From: DASZVN01 sp035547055
GTDB taxonomy: Bacteria; Pseudomonadota; Alphaproteobacteria; Rhizobiales; Methylopilaceae
DNA length: 63,501 nucleotides
Assembly: GCA_035547055.1 (NCBI GenBank)
Contig: DASZVN010000159.1
Coordinates: 1-63,501, forward strand
Reading direction: 5' to 3'
Shown: positions 45,014 through 57,076 of the stretch, in pieces
Numbering within the stretch: position 1 is the stretch's first letter
How the letters are laid out: each line of letters opens with the position of its first letter
Position numbers and translations under genes: made by a program
The notes under the pieces: model-generated
The model's input: only the letters and a program-made list of their open reading frames with translations
Told to the model about the DNA's origin: nothing
Database searches by the model: none

Positions 45014-46507
45014 ATGGTGACCTTTCCCGATTTGCCGATCTACCAGGGCTATGCCGCGCCGACGCGCCTCGAAGCCGACATCCACGACCTCGACGTCGAG
45101 GGCACGGTGCCGAGCGAGCTCGACGGCGCCTTCTACCGGGTGCAGCCCGACCCGCAATATCCGCCGCGGCTCGGCAACGACATCTTCTTCAACGGCGATG
45201 GCATGGTGTCGATGTTCCGCTTCAAGGACGGGCGGGTCGACTTCAAGCAGCGCTACGTCCGCACCGACAAGTTCAATCTGGAGCGCAAGGCCGGCAAGGC
45301 GCTGTTCGGCGCCTACCGCAATCCCCTGACCGACGATCCCAAGGTCAAGGGCAAGATCCGCGGCACCGCCAACACCAATGTCCTCGTGCACAACGGCCAA
45401 TTGCTGGCGCTGAAGGAGGACAGTCCGGCGGTCGCGATGGACCCGATCACGATGGAGACCGAAGGCTATACCGACTTCGGCGGCCAGGTGACGAGCCCGA
45501 CCTTCACCGCCCATCCCAAGATCGACCCCGAGACCGGGGCGCTGTGCGCATTCGGCTACGCGGCCAAGGGCCTCCTCACCCGCAGCATGGTCTACTACGA
45601 GATCTCGGCCGAGGGCGAGAAGACCCGCGAAGTCTGGTTCGAGCCGCCCTATTACTGCATGATGCACGATTTCGGCGTGACGAAAGACTACGCCTGCTTC
45701 CACGTCGTGCCGATCGTGGGCTCATGGGAGCGGCTGGAGAAGGGCCTGCCCCATTTCGGCTTCGACACCAAGAAGGAGATCTATCTCGGCATCCTGCCGC
45801 GCGGCGGCGAGGCCGGGGACATCCGCTGGTTCAAGGCGCCGAACCTCTTCGCCAGCCACGTCATGAACGCCTTCAACGACGGCACCAAGATCCATTTCGA
45901 CACGCCGGTCGCCAAGAACAACATGTTCCCGTTCTTCCCGGACGTGGACGGCCACCCCTTCAGCCCGGCGGACTCGGCGTCCTACCTCACGCGCTGGACC
46001 GTCGACATGGCGTCCAACTCGGACGAGTTCGAGAGCAGCGAGCGGCTCACCTCGATGGTCGGCGAGTTCCCCCGGATCGACGAGCGCTACGCCACCCTGC
46101 CCTACCGCCACGGCTGGCTCGCGGTGATGGACGTGACCAAGCCGTTCGACATGCCGGGCGGACGGAGCGCGGCCGGCCTCCTCATCAACTGCATCGGCCA
46201 CGTCGACCACGCCACCGGCAAGGAGGAGAGCTGGTTCGTCGGCCCGACCTCCTCGCTCCAGGAGTGCTGCTTCGTCCCGCGGACGCCGGACAGCCCCGAG
46301 GGCGACGGCTATCTCGTCGCGGTGGCGAACCGCCTCGCCGAGATGCGCTCCGACCTCCTGGTGTTCGACGCGCTCCACGTCGCCGAGGGTCCGCTCGCGA
46401 CGATCCACCTGCCGGTCCGCCTGCGCCAGGGCCTGCACGGCAACTGGGCGAGCGCCGCCCAGATCGAGCCGAAGAAGAAGCCGCGGAAGAGCCGGCGGGC
46501 AAACTGA
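45014..46507 (+). CDS. Carotenoid oxygenase family protein
   Basis: This 497-aa protein starts at ATG 45014, seven bases after AGGAGG. Family features include LDGAFYRVQPDPQYPP, FFNGDGMVSMFRFKDGRVDF and GTANTNVLVHNGQLLALKE. The four iron-ligand histidines are in FTAHPKID, YYCMMHDFGVTKDY, ASHVMNAFNDG and RQGLHGNW near the C-terminus. It should cleave a double bond of a carotenoid, stilbene or lignin-related compound with O2. No carotenoid synthesis genes are present here, so an aromatic (lignostilbene-like) substrate is equally possible. Confidence 0.92.
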   Translation: MVTFPDLPIYQGYAAPTRLEADIHDLDVEGTVPSELDGAFYRVQPDPQYPPRLGNDIFFNGDGMVSMFRFKDGRVDFKQRYVRTDKFNLERKAGKALFGAYRNPLTDDPKVKGKIRGTANTNVLVHNGQLLALKEDSPAVAMDPITMETEGYTDFGGQVTSPTFTAHPKIDPETGALCAFGYAAKGLLTRSMVYYEISAEGEKTREVWFEPPYYCMMHDFGVTKDYACFHVVPIVGSWERLEKGLPHFGFDTKKEIYLGILPRGGEAGDIRWFKAPNLFASHVMNAFNDGTKIHFDTPVAKNNMFPFFPDVDGHPFSPADSASYLTRWTVDMASNSDEFESSERLTSMVGEFPRIDERYATLPYRHGWLAVMDVTKPFDMPGGRSAAGLLINCIGHVDHATGKEESWFVGPTSSLQECCFVPRTPDSPEGDGYLVAVANRLAEMRSDLLVFDALHVAEGPLATIHLPVRLRQGLHGNWASAAQIEPKKKPRKSRRAN

Positions 46508-46519
46508 GCGCGCCGGGCT

Positions 46520-46620
46520 CCTCCCCCGTGAACCGGGGGAGGCGGCGAGCGTAGCGAGCCGGAGGGGGCCGATCCGGCGCGGCGAGATGCCCTCTCGCCA
46601 TGCCTCGCAAGGTCCCCCTC
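46520..46620. repeat. Dispersed GC-rich repeat between carotenoid oxygenase gene and tRNA-Val
   Basis: The block runs CTCCCCCGTGAACCGGGGGA, then GGCGGCGAGCGTAGCGAGCC and GGAGGGGGC, and later a C-rich arm GGTCCCCCTCCCGCGC. The middle block matches 13410-13435 except for a few bases. Confidence 0.6.
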
Positions 46621-46721
46621 CCGCGCGGACGCGGAGGAGGATGACGCGGAGGAGGATCAAGCCCGCGCCTGGCGCTGCGCGTGGCGTGCTGCGCATGCTC
46701 ACGCTACGGGGCGATAATTTA

Positions 46722-46797
46722 TGGTGGGCGGTGACGGATTCGAACCGCCGACCCTCTCGGTGTAAGCGAGATGCTCTACCGGCTGAGCTAACCGCCC
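46722..46797 (-). tRNA. tRNA-Val (anticodon UAC)
   Basis: On the minus strand the 76-nt gene starts GGGCGGTTAGCTCAG. It has anticodon stem TCTCG/CGAGA around loop CTTACAC with anticodon TAC, a T-arm with GGTTCGAATCC, acceptor ACCGCCC and an encoded ACCA end. All stems pair. It reads GUA and related valine codons. It lies downstream of hup on the same strand. Confidence 0.96.
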
Positions 46798-46880
46798 CGA
46801 CCGGGGCATTCTATCGAAGAAATGCGAACGGGAGGCGGCGATCTTCGCCGATGCGCCCCCCGCCAGCGCGCCTCACGGCG

Positions 46881-47156
46881 CTATTTGTTGACGGCGTCCT
46901 TGAGGACCTGGCCGGCTTTGAACTTGGGGCTTTTCGAGGCGGGAATCTTGATGGTCTCCCCCGTCCGCAGATTGCGGCCGACACCGGCCGCGCGCTTCAC
47001 GACCTGAAACGTGCCGAAGCCGACGAGGCGCACGTCGTCCCCCTTCTTCAGGCTCGATACGATCGCGTCGATCGCCGCCTCGACCGCACCCGACGCCTGC
47101 GCGCGGCTGAGCCCGGCCTTCTCGGCGACGCTGGCGATCAGATCCGATTTGTTCAT
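46881..47156 (-). CDS. hup: DNA-binding protein HU
   Basis: This 91-aa HU/IHF-family protein begins MNKSDLIASVAEKAGLSRAQ and has DIHF-type features: VEAAIDAIVSSLKKGDDVRL, VGFGTFQVVKRAAGVGRNLR, TGETIKIPASKSPKFKAGQV and LKDAVNK. The GRNLRTGE arm is the DNA-intercalating beta-ribbon. It organises the nucleoid. The ATG at 47156 has an AAGGAGG ribosome binding site. The position after lon is the classical lon-hupB order. Confidence 0.97.
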   Translation of the reverse strand: MNKSDLIASVAEKAGLSRAQASGAVEAAIDAIVSSLKKGDDVRLVGFGTFQVVKRAAGVGRNLRTGETIKIPASKSPKFKAGQVLKDAVNK

Positions 47157-47472
47157 GGTGCCTCCTTCTCGTTCATTGAACGTGAGCCGCAGGGACCCCG
47201 CCGCCGCAGCGTTTCCCGATTGGCTATCGAACGCAAGCGTTTCAGCCCCGGGCCCGTCCCCGCGACGGCGAAAATCGGCCATCATTGCCACGAAAGCAAC
47301 AAGCCGCCGCCGCCCCTGGGCAACACGCATCGGCCCGCGCGGCGATGCAATGCGAAAGCGCCGCCGGCGGGCGGCCCTGCACCGCAAAAGCCGCCGAACC
47401 GATCTTCACCGGCGACGAACAAGCGACGGGGTGGGCACCGGTGAGATGCCCACCCCGCACAAGTCGCGTTGG
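47157..47472. other. Intergenic region of 316 bp between lon and hup
   Basis: It should contain the hup promoter on the minus strand, but I see no convincing -35/-10 pair. A hairpin close to the lon stop (47428-47456) is listed separately. No further gene or RNA was recognised. Confidence 0.5.
47428..47456. repeat. Hairpin downstream of lon, related to the double-hairpin repeats
   Basis: A 10-bp perfect stem (GGGGTGGGCA with TGCCCACCCC) surrounds a 9-base loop. It lies 16 bp past the lon stop on the minus strand and shares the GTGGGCA/TGCCCAC core of the repeats at 21978 and 28153. There is no T-run, so it may act as a Rho-assisted or mRNA-stabilising hairpin. Confidence 0.65.
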
Positions 47473-49893
<2,421 letters not shown>

Positions 49894-50081
49894 GCACTGG
49901 TCCTTTCTCGGCGCACCCTCGTACGCCGCACCGCTGGCCCCGCAACGCGGGACAGCATAGGCGGTGACGGGCAGAGTCGCGACTGTCGGAGGAAACCGGC
50001 GCCGCGGCGGCGCCGGCCGGAAGCTTCACCGCTCACGTGGTTCGCGGCGGCGTCCATGTCAAGGACGCCCCTGCACGCCGC

Positions 50082-51344
<1,263 letters not shown>

Positions 51345-51726
51345 CGTCTGTACCCCTCCTGGGGCACCGCGGCCGCACCCGACCCAGCACCCGCGAGGCT
51401 AACATTCGGTACAGGGCATTCGATCCCTGCCCCGGCTGCGATCCGCTCCGCGCGGTCCGAATCTGGCCACGCTACGCCAGCGCGGATCAACAGATCGCTA
51501 AGATAGAGGGTGGGATGGCGGCGGTGCAATGCGCGCGGGCGCGCCATACCATCCCATCCGGCGGAACCGGTCCCACGATCGCGGGATGGCTTGGGTTCCA
51601 CCTTATGCGTCGTCGCCTCCCGGCCATCGCGGGCGGAGCGAAGCAGAAGCAATCCAGAGGACGCGCGCATGGGCTGCCGTAGTCCTGGATCGCTTCGTCG
51701 CTTCGCTCCTCGCAATGACGGCGCTC
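51345..51726. other. Intergenic region of 382 bp between clpP and clpX
   Basis: The half next to clpP is occupied by a dispersed palindromic repeat (51625-51720). The remainder should carry a clpX promoter on the minus strand, but I see no clear heat-shock or housekeeping consensus. No gene was recognised. Confidence 0.5.
51625..51720. repeat. Dispersed palindromic repeat downstream of clpP
   Basis: Arms GAAGCAATCCAG and CTGGATCGCTTC, then CTCCTCGCAATGACG at the right edge, match the repeat embedded in rsmA (36894-36989). The left outer arm is degraded. The right edge lies six bases from the clpP stop codon. Confidence 0.75.
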
Positions 51727-52395
51727 TCACGAGCCGGCCGGCACCCGCTGCTCGATCCGGGCCGCGCCTTCGGCGTCGCCGTCGGTCGGCCGCTTCTCGA
51801 ACACCTGATCGATGATGCCGAACGCCTTGGCCTCTTCCGCGCTCATGAAATGGTCGCGATCGAGCGTCTGCTCGATATGGTCGTAGTCGCGCCCGGTGTG
51901 CTTCTCGTAGATCTCGTTGAGGCGCCGCTTGACCTTGATGATGTCTTCGGCGTGGCGCTGGATGTCCGACGCCTGGCCCTGGAATCCGCCCGACGGCTGG
52001 TGGACCATGACGCGGGCGTTGGGCGTGGCGAAGCGCATCCCGGCCTCGCCGGCGGCGAGGAGCAGCGATCCCATCGAGGCGGCCTGGCCGACGCAGAGCG
52101 TCGACACCGCCGGGCGGATGTACTGCATGGTGTCGTAGATCGCGAGGCCCGACGTCACCACCCCCCCCGGGGAGTTGATGTACATCGCGATCTCCTTCTT
52201 GGGGTTCTCCGCCTCCAGAAACAGGAGCTGCGCCACCATCAGCGAGGCCATGCCGTCCTCGACCGGGCCGGTCAGGAAGATGATGCGCTCCTTGAGGAGG
52301 CGGGAGTAGATGTCGAAGGCGCGCTCGCCGCGATTGGTCTGCTCGACCACCATCGGCACCAGGTAGTTCATGTAGATTTCACGCGGGTCGCGCAT
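51727..52395 (-). CDS. clpP: ATP-dependent Clp protease proteolytic subunit ClpP
   Basis: This 222-aa serine protease has MNYLVPMVVEQTNRGERAFD, IFLTGPVEDGMASLMVAQLL, INSPGGVVTSGLAIYDTM, the nucleophile Ser107 in GQAASMGS, His132 in MVHQPSGG and the Asp in LDRDHFMS. Fourteen subunits form the ClpP chamber used with ClpX and ClpA. The ATG at 52395 is 23 bp from the tig stop, so tig and clpP are probably co-transcribed. Confidence 0.98.
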   Translation of the reverse strand: MRDPREIYMNYLVPMVVEQTNRGERAFDIYSRLLKERIIFLTGPVEDGMASLMVAQLLFLEAENPKKEIAMYINSPGGVVTSGLAIYDTMQYIRPAVSTLCVGQAASMGSLLLAAGEAGMRFATPNARVMVHQPSGGFQGQASDIQRHAEDIIKVKRRLNEIYEKHTGRDYDHIEQTLDRDHFMSAEEAKAFGIIDQVFEKRPTDGDAEGAARIEQRVPAGS

Positions 52396-52418
52396 GGTCG
52401 CTCAATCCTCGAATCGGC

Positions 52419-53762
52419 TCACGCCGGCGATGGTTCGTCCGGATCGGTAAACAGTTCCTCGCGCGAGACCTCCTTGTCGGTCACGGTCGCGAGCTCGCTC
52501 ACGTAATCCACCACCTTCTCCTCGAAGAGCGGCGCCCGGAGCTCGGACAGCGCCTCGGGGTTCTTGGTGTAGAATTCCCAGACCCGCTGCTCCTGCCCCG
52601 GGAACTGGCGCGCCCGCTCGACGACTGCGCGGGTGACGTCCTCGTCCGGCACCTTGATATCGGCGCGCTCCCCGATCTGCGCAAGGAGCAGGCCAAGCCG
52701 CACCCGCCGCTCGGCAATGGCGCGGTACTCACCCTTGAGCTCGTCCACCGGCTTCTCGGGCTCGGCGCCCTGGAGGTCGCGCTCGACCTGGGCCCAGATG
52801 TTGTCGAACTCCTGCTGGAGCAGCGTCGGCGGCACCTCGAAGCGGTGGCCGGCATCGAGCGCGTCGAGAAGCTGCCGCTTCAGGCGCTGGCGCGAGGCCG
52901 CGGCGTGGTCCTTCTCGAGCTGCTCGCGGAGCTTGGACTTGAGGTCGTCGAGCGATTCCGTGCCGAGCGACTTGGCGAACTCGTCGTCGGGGGCCTTCTC
53001 GATCGGCTTCTCGACCGCCTTGACCGTGACCTCGAAGGTGCCGGTCTTGCCGGCGAGATCCTGGCGGAGATAGGCGCCGGGGAAGGTCGCTTCGACAGCG
53101 CGGCTCTCGCCGGCCTTGGCGCCGACCAGCTTCTCCTCGAAGCCGGGAATGAAGCTGTTCGAGCCGAGCTCGACGGTGATGTCGCTGCCCTCGCCGCCCT
53201 CGAAGGGCTGGCCGTCGACCGTGCCCTTGTAGTCGATCGTCAGGCGGTCGCCGTCCGCCGCGGCCTCGCCCTCGCCGCGCGGCTCGAAGCTGCGGTTGCG
53301 CTTGGCGAGCGCCGCCAGGGCCTCGCCGACCTCGGCGTCGGTGACGGGGGCCTTGGGACGCTCGACCTTGATCGCCTTGAGGTCGCCGACCTCGATCTGC
53401 GGCAGCACCTCCAGTGCCACCCTGTAGTTCAGGTCGGCATCGCCCGAGACGACGCTCTCGACCTCCTTCTCGTCCTCCGACAGCGTGACCTTGGGCTGCA
53501 TCGCGAGCCGCAGCGCATGATCGTCGATGATCTTGCGGTTGGCCTCGTTCATCACCGTCTCGAGCACCTCGGCGAAGACGGCGCGGCCGTAGAGCCGGCG
53601 GAGATGCGCCAGCGGCACCTTCCCCGGCCGGAAGCCGTTGATGCGGACCTTGGTCCTGAGGTCCTCCAGGGCGCCGGAGACCCGCTCGGCGAGATCGGTC
53701 GCGGGGACCGTCACCTGGTATTCGCGCTTGAGGCCTTCGGAGAGGGTTTCGGTGACCTGCAT
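52419..53762 (-). CDS. tig: Trigger factor
   Basis: This 447-aa protein starts at ATG 53762 (MQVTETLSEGLKREYQVTVP). The N-terminal ribosome-binding domain has the signature FRPGKVPLAHLRRLYG. A central FKBP-like isomerase domain follows (GDRLTIDYKGTVDGQPFEGG, FIPGFEEKLVGAKAGESRAV), and then a long helical C-terminal chaperone domain. It binds nascent chains at the ribosome exit. The gene is the first of the tig-clpP-clpX-lon-hup block. A tRNA-Leu gene lies 72 bp upstream on the same strand. Confidence 0.97.
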   Translation of the reverse strand: MQVTETLSEGLKREYQVTVPATDLAERVSGALEDLRTKVRINGFRPGKVPLAHLRRLYGRAVFAEVLETVMNEANRKIIDDHALRLAMQPKVTLSEDEKEVESVVSGDADLNYRVALEVLPQIEVGDLKAIKVERPKAPVTDAEVGEALAALAKRNRSFEPRGEGEAAADGDRLTIDYKGTVDGQPFEGGEGSDITVELGSNSFIPGFEEKLVGAKAGESRAVEATFPGAYLRQDLAGKTGTFEVTVKAVEKPIEKAPDDEFAKSLGTESLDDLKSKLREQLEKDHAAASRQRLKRQLLDALDAGHRFEVPPTLLQQEFDNIWAQVERDLQGAEPEKPVDELKGEYRAIAERRVRLGLLLAQIGERADIKVPDEDVTRAVVERARQFPGQEQRVWEFYTKNPEALSELRAPLFEEKVVDYVSELATVTDKEVSREELFTDPDEPSPA

Positions 53763-53834
53763 TGGTTGGACTCTCGGATCGAACGGGCGAAATTCGGCGA
53801 TGCGCGAAGAGGGCGGCGCAAGCGGCCGGCGCTC

Positions 53835-53919
53835 TGGTGCGGGCGGAGGGGCTCGAACCCCCACGACTTTCGTCACGGGAACCTAAATCCCGCGCGTCTA
53901 CCAGTTCCGCCACGCCCGC
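53835..53919 (-). tRNA. tRNA-Leu (anticodon UAG)
   Basis: On the minus strand the 85-nt gene starts GCGGGCGTGGCGGAACTGG. It has a CGGGA/TCCCG anticodon stem with loop TTTAGGT (anticodon TAG), a long variable arm typical of leucine tRNA, a T-arm with GGTTCGAGCCC and an encoded ACCA end. It reads CUA and related leucine codons. Confidence 0.96.
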
Positions 53920-53998
53920 GCCGGGCGCTCCGCTTCGCGCGGGTCGCCGCTCTATAGAGTGACTGCCGGCCTTCGTCAAAAGGCCCGGGCGCGACGGC

Positions 53999-54937
53999 TC
54001 AGCAGTGGTCGCGCTGCATCTCGCGGCTGGCGTCGGCCTTGGCGGCGCTCGCCCGCGGGAACTTCTTCGGCAGCGCGTTGAAGGTGGCGCAGGCCTGCTC
54101 GCGCTGGTCGATCGCCGCGAGGGTCTGGCCGAGCCGGAGCATTCCCTGAGCGGCCCGCGGCGAGGAGGCGTGGTCGGTCACGAGCTTCAGGAACGGCTCC
54201 AGCGCGTCGTTGTAGCGGCGGCGCATGTAGTAGCTTTCGCCGAGCCCGTAGAGCGCATCCGCAACATGGGAGTCGCGCGGATAGGTCGAGAGGAAGTCCT
54301 TGAACTGCAGTTCGGCGTCGTCGTAGTTGCGCCGCTCGAGGAAGCCCTTGGCGAGGGCGTAGGCGTCGTCCGGCGAGTTGGTCGGCGGCGCCGCGATCGA
54401 CGGCTGGATCGGCTGGCCGAGCGTCGCAGTCGAGCGGCCGGGGGCCGCCGGGGCCGCGCCCGGCAGGTTGGGGGTGATGACGAGCGGCCCCCCTGCCCCG
54501 CCGCCCGGACCCGGCGCCTCGTCGGGCGCGACGATGCCGCCGTCCTGGCCGGACGTCGCCAGCGTGCCGAGATTGGTCTGGCCCGGCGCCGGCGCCCGCG
54601 GGTTGCGCGCCGAATTGTCGGGAACATCCGCATCCGGCGTCGCGGCGCCGCCGGCGTCGCTCCGCCGGAGCGGCGGCGGGGACGACGGCCGGGCATGACC
54701 GTGGCCTTCGAGCGCGTCGAGGCGGAAGCCGACGTCGGCCTGCTCGCGCTTCAGCTGGTCGCCCAGCACCTCGACCTGATGCTGCAGCACCTGGATCTGG
54801 CCGGTGAGGTCGCGGTTCCGCTGCTCGAGCTGGTCGACCCGGACCGTGAGGTCGGAAGCGTCCTGGGCATGGGCGGCCGCCGGCAGCGCCAGGAGCGGCA
54901 CGATGGCAAGGACGGCGCGGAGCGGCAAAAGCGGCAT
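53999..54937 (-). CDS. cpoB: Tol-Pal system protein CpoB/YbgF
   Basis: This 312-aa periplasmic protein starts at ATG 54937 with a signal peptide ending AAAHAQ. A coiled coil follows (LTVRVDQLEQRNRDLTGQIQ, continuing to about residue 70). Then come a long Pro/Gly/Ala-rich linker and C-terminal TPR repeats (DDAYALAKGFLERRNYDDAE, FLSTYPRDSHVADALYGLGE). CpoB trimerises by the coiled coil and links Tol function to peptidoglycan synthesis during division. It is the last gene of the tol-pal operon. Confidence 0.93.
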   Translation of the reverse strand: MPLLPLRAVLAIVPLLALPAAAHAQDASDLTVRVDQLEQRNRDLTGQIQVLQHQVEVLGDQLKREQADVGFRLDALEGHGHARPSSPPPLRRSDAGGAATPDADVPDNSARNPRAPAPGQTNLGTLATSGQDGGIVAPDEAPGPGGGAGGPLVITPNLPGAAPAAPGRSTATLGQPIQPSIAAPPTNSPDDAYALAKGFLERRNYDDAELQFKDFLSTYPRDSHVADALYGLGESYYMRRRYNDALEPFLKLVTDHASSPRAAQGMLRLGQTLAAIDQREQACATFNALPKKFPRASAAKADASREMQRDHC

Positions 54938-55091
54938 GGGCGAAGTCACCTCGGCGGGAAAACTCGCCTTAGGCAGCCATTTCGACCGAAATTCGACCGG
55001 TGGCAACCCGTCCACACCACATCCGAAAGCCGGCCGACGGCTCCTCCCCGGCACGACGCGGGGGAGGATGCCGATCGCCGGCCGACCGGGC

Positions 55092-55616
55092 TCAGCCCGT
55101 CGGGCCGCTCAGGACGGTGACGGCGCGGCGGTTGAGGTCCCAGCAGCGCTCTTCGTCGCAGGTCGCGACCGGGCGCTCCTTGCCGTAGGAGATCGTGTGC
55201 ATCCGGCCGGCCGGCACGCCGCGGGCGACGAGGTAGTCGTGCACGACCTGGGCGCGGCGGGCGCCGAGCGCGAGGTTGTACTCGCGGGTACCGCGCTCGT
55301 CGGCATGGCCCTCGATGGTGATCGGGTACTGGCGGTAGCGCTGGAGCCACGCCGCCTGGCGGTCGAGGGTCTGGCGCGCGGTCGGGGTGAGATCGGTCGA
55401 GTCGGTGGTGAAGAAGACGCGGTCGCCGACATTGACCGTGAAGTCGCCGACGCTGCCCGGAGGCCCGCCCCGCCCGCCATTGGCGCCGAAGCCGGCGCCG
55501 CCGGCACCCGCCAGCGTGTCGTTCGGCTTGGAGGCGCACGCCGCGGCGAGAAGCGCCACGGCGAAGACGGCCGCGAACGCAAGGCCGCGGCGGCAGAGCT
55601 GGATACGCGACATCAT
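55092..55616 (-). CDS. pal: Peptidoglycan-associated lipoprotein Pal
   Basis: This 174-aa lipoprotein has a signal with lipobox AAAC (Cys about residue 27), a Gly-rich linker and an OmpA-C domain: VFFTTDSTDLTPTARQTLDR, YPITIEGHADERGTREYNLA, LGARRAQVVHDYLVARGV and RRAVTVL. The EGHADERGTREYN segment binds diaminopimelate of peptidoglycan. It tethers the outer membrane to the wall and interacts with TolB. Two successive ATG codons are present; the first is better spaced from the GGGAG site. Confidence 0.97.
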   Translation of the reverse strand: MMSRIQLCRRGLAFAAVFAVALLAAACASKPNDTLAGAGGAGFGANGGRGGPPGSVGDFTVNVGDRVFFTTDSTDLTPTARQTLDRQAAWLQRYRQYPITIEGHADERGTREYNLALGARRAQVVHDYLVARGVPAGRMHTISYGKERPVATCDEERCWDLNRRAVTVLSGPTG

Positions 55617-55716
55617 CGGGACTCCCTCGTGTCTCTCCGGTCTTACCTCCGCCTTGGTTAAGCGAAGGTTCCGTTAAGCGAGCTTCTTCAGCGCCGATTC
55701 ACGATGCCGCACCCCC

Positions 55717-57030
55717 TCACTTCAGGAGCGGCGACCACGCCGGGTCCGAGGCGAAGCTCGGCGTCGGCACGCGCTGCTCGTTGTAGCCGGTCAGGTCGAT
55801 CGAATAGAGGTACGGCCCCGGCCCGAGGTCGCGGAAGAACATCAGCACCCGGCCGTTGGGCGCCCAGGTCGGCCCCTCGTTGTGGAAGCCCTCGGTCAGG
55901 ATGCGCTCGCCCGAGCCGTCCGGCTTCATCACGCCGATGCCGAACTTGCCGTTGAGCTGGCGGGTGAAGGCGATGTAGTCGCCCCGCGGCGACCACACCG
56001 GCGTGTCGTAGCGGCCCTGCCCGAAGCTGATGCGGTGCGCGCCGGAGCCGTCGGAGTTCATCACGTAGAGCTGCGGCGAGCCGCCGCGGTCGGACTCGAA
56101 GGTGATCCGGCTGCCGTCGGGCGAGAACGACGGCGCGGTGTCGATCGACGCGTCGCCGGTCAGCCGCGTGGTCTGATGCGAGCGCAGGTCCATGACGTAG
56201 ATGTTGGCGTTGCCGCCCTGCTGCAGGCTCAGCACGACGTGCTGCCCGTCGGGCGAGAATCGCGGCGCGAAGGTCATGCCGGGGAAATTGCCGACGACCT
56301 CGCGCTGCCCGGTCTCGATGTTGAGCAGGTAGACCCGGGGATAGCCGCCCGCATAGGACATGTAGGTGACTTCCTGGCTCGACGGATTGAAGCGCGGCGT
56401 CAGCACCAAGTTGTCGCCGTCGGTCAGGTAGCGGACGTTGGCGCCGTCCTCGTCCATGATGGCGAGGCGCTTGACGCGGCGGTCCTTCGGGCCGCTCTCG
56501 CTGACGAAGACGATGCGGGTGTCGAAATAGCCCTTCTCGCCGGTCAGCCGCTCGTAGATCTGGTCGGCGATGATGTGGGCGATCCGGCGCCAGTTGTCGG
56601 CCGCGGCGTAGAACTGCTGCCCGACGAGCTGCTGGCCCGCGGAAACGTCCCACAGGCGGAACTCGGCGCGGATGCGGCCGTCGCCCTGGGGCGTGGCGCG
56701 TCCGGTGACGAGCGCCTGGGCGTTGATGGTGCGCCAGTCGGCGAAGCGCGGCGGCTGGTCGACATTGGTGATGTGCTCGATGAAGGCGCGATGGTCGATC
56801 GGCGCGAACAGGCCCGAGCGCTTGAGGTCGGCCGACACCACGTCGGAGATGTTGCGCCCGAGATCGCCGCCGCCGCCGAAGTCGGTGATGGCGATCGGCA
56901 GCGGCTGCACCCGGCCCTGGGTGATGTCGATCGAGACCACCGCCCGGGCTTCGCGAAAGGCGAAGGGCAGCGCGACGAGCAGGGCGACGGCGGTCGCGAA
57001 AACGGTCTTGGCGAGGCGGGAAGCGGGCAT
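55717..57030 (-). CDS. tolB: Tol-Pal system beta-propeller protein TolB
   Basis: This 437-aa periplasmic protein has a signal peptide (TVFATAVALLVALPFAFREA). An N-terminal domain (IAITDFGGGGDLGRNISDVV) is followed by a six-bladed beta-propeller with repeated WD40-like PD40 units (NLVLTPRFNPSSQEVTYMSY; MTFAPRFSPDGQHVVLSLQQ; APSFSPDGSRITFESDRGGS; TPVWSPRGDYIAFTRQLNGK). It binds Pal and the TolA C-terminus. It stands between tolA and pal in the operon. Confidence 0.97.
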   Translation of the reverse strand: MPASRLAKTVFATAVALLVALPFAFREARAVVSIDITQGRVQPLPIAITDFGGGGDLGRNISDVVSADLKRSGLFAPIDHRAFIEHITNVDQPPRFADWRTINAQALVTGRATPQGDGRIRAEFRLWDVSAGQQLVGQQFYAAADNWRRIAHIIADQIYERLTGEKGYFDTRIVFVSESGPKDRRVKRLAIMDEDGANVRYLTDGDNLVLTPRFNPSSQEVTYMSYAGGYPRVYLLNIETGQREVVGNFPGMTFAPRFSPDGQHVVLSLQQGGNANIYVMDLRSHQTTRLTGDASIDTAPSFSPDGSRITFESDRGGSPQLYVMNSDGSGAHRISFGQGRYDTPVWSPRGDYIAFTRQLNGKFGIGVMKPDGSGERILTEGFHNEGPTWAPNGRVLMFFRDLGPGPYLYSIDLTGYNEQRVPTPSFASDPAWSPLLK

Positions 57031-57076
57031 CAGGTTCTCTGGCAGGGCTGGGAATGCGGCAGGTCCGCGCGGGGCG

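Noticed and set aside
49894..50081. Possible heat-shock promoter upstream of lon
   Set aside because: A CCTATGCT-like -10 is present on the minus strand, but no matching CTTG-type -35 at the right distance was found.
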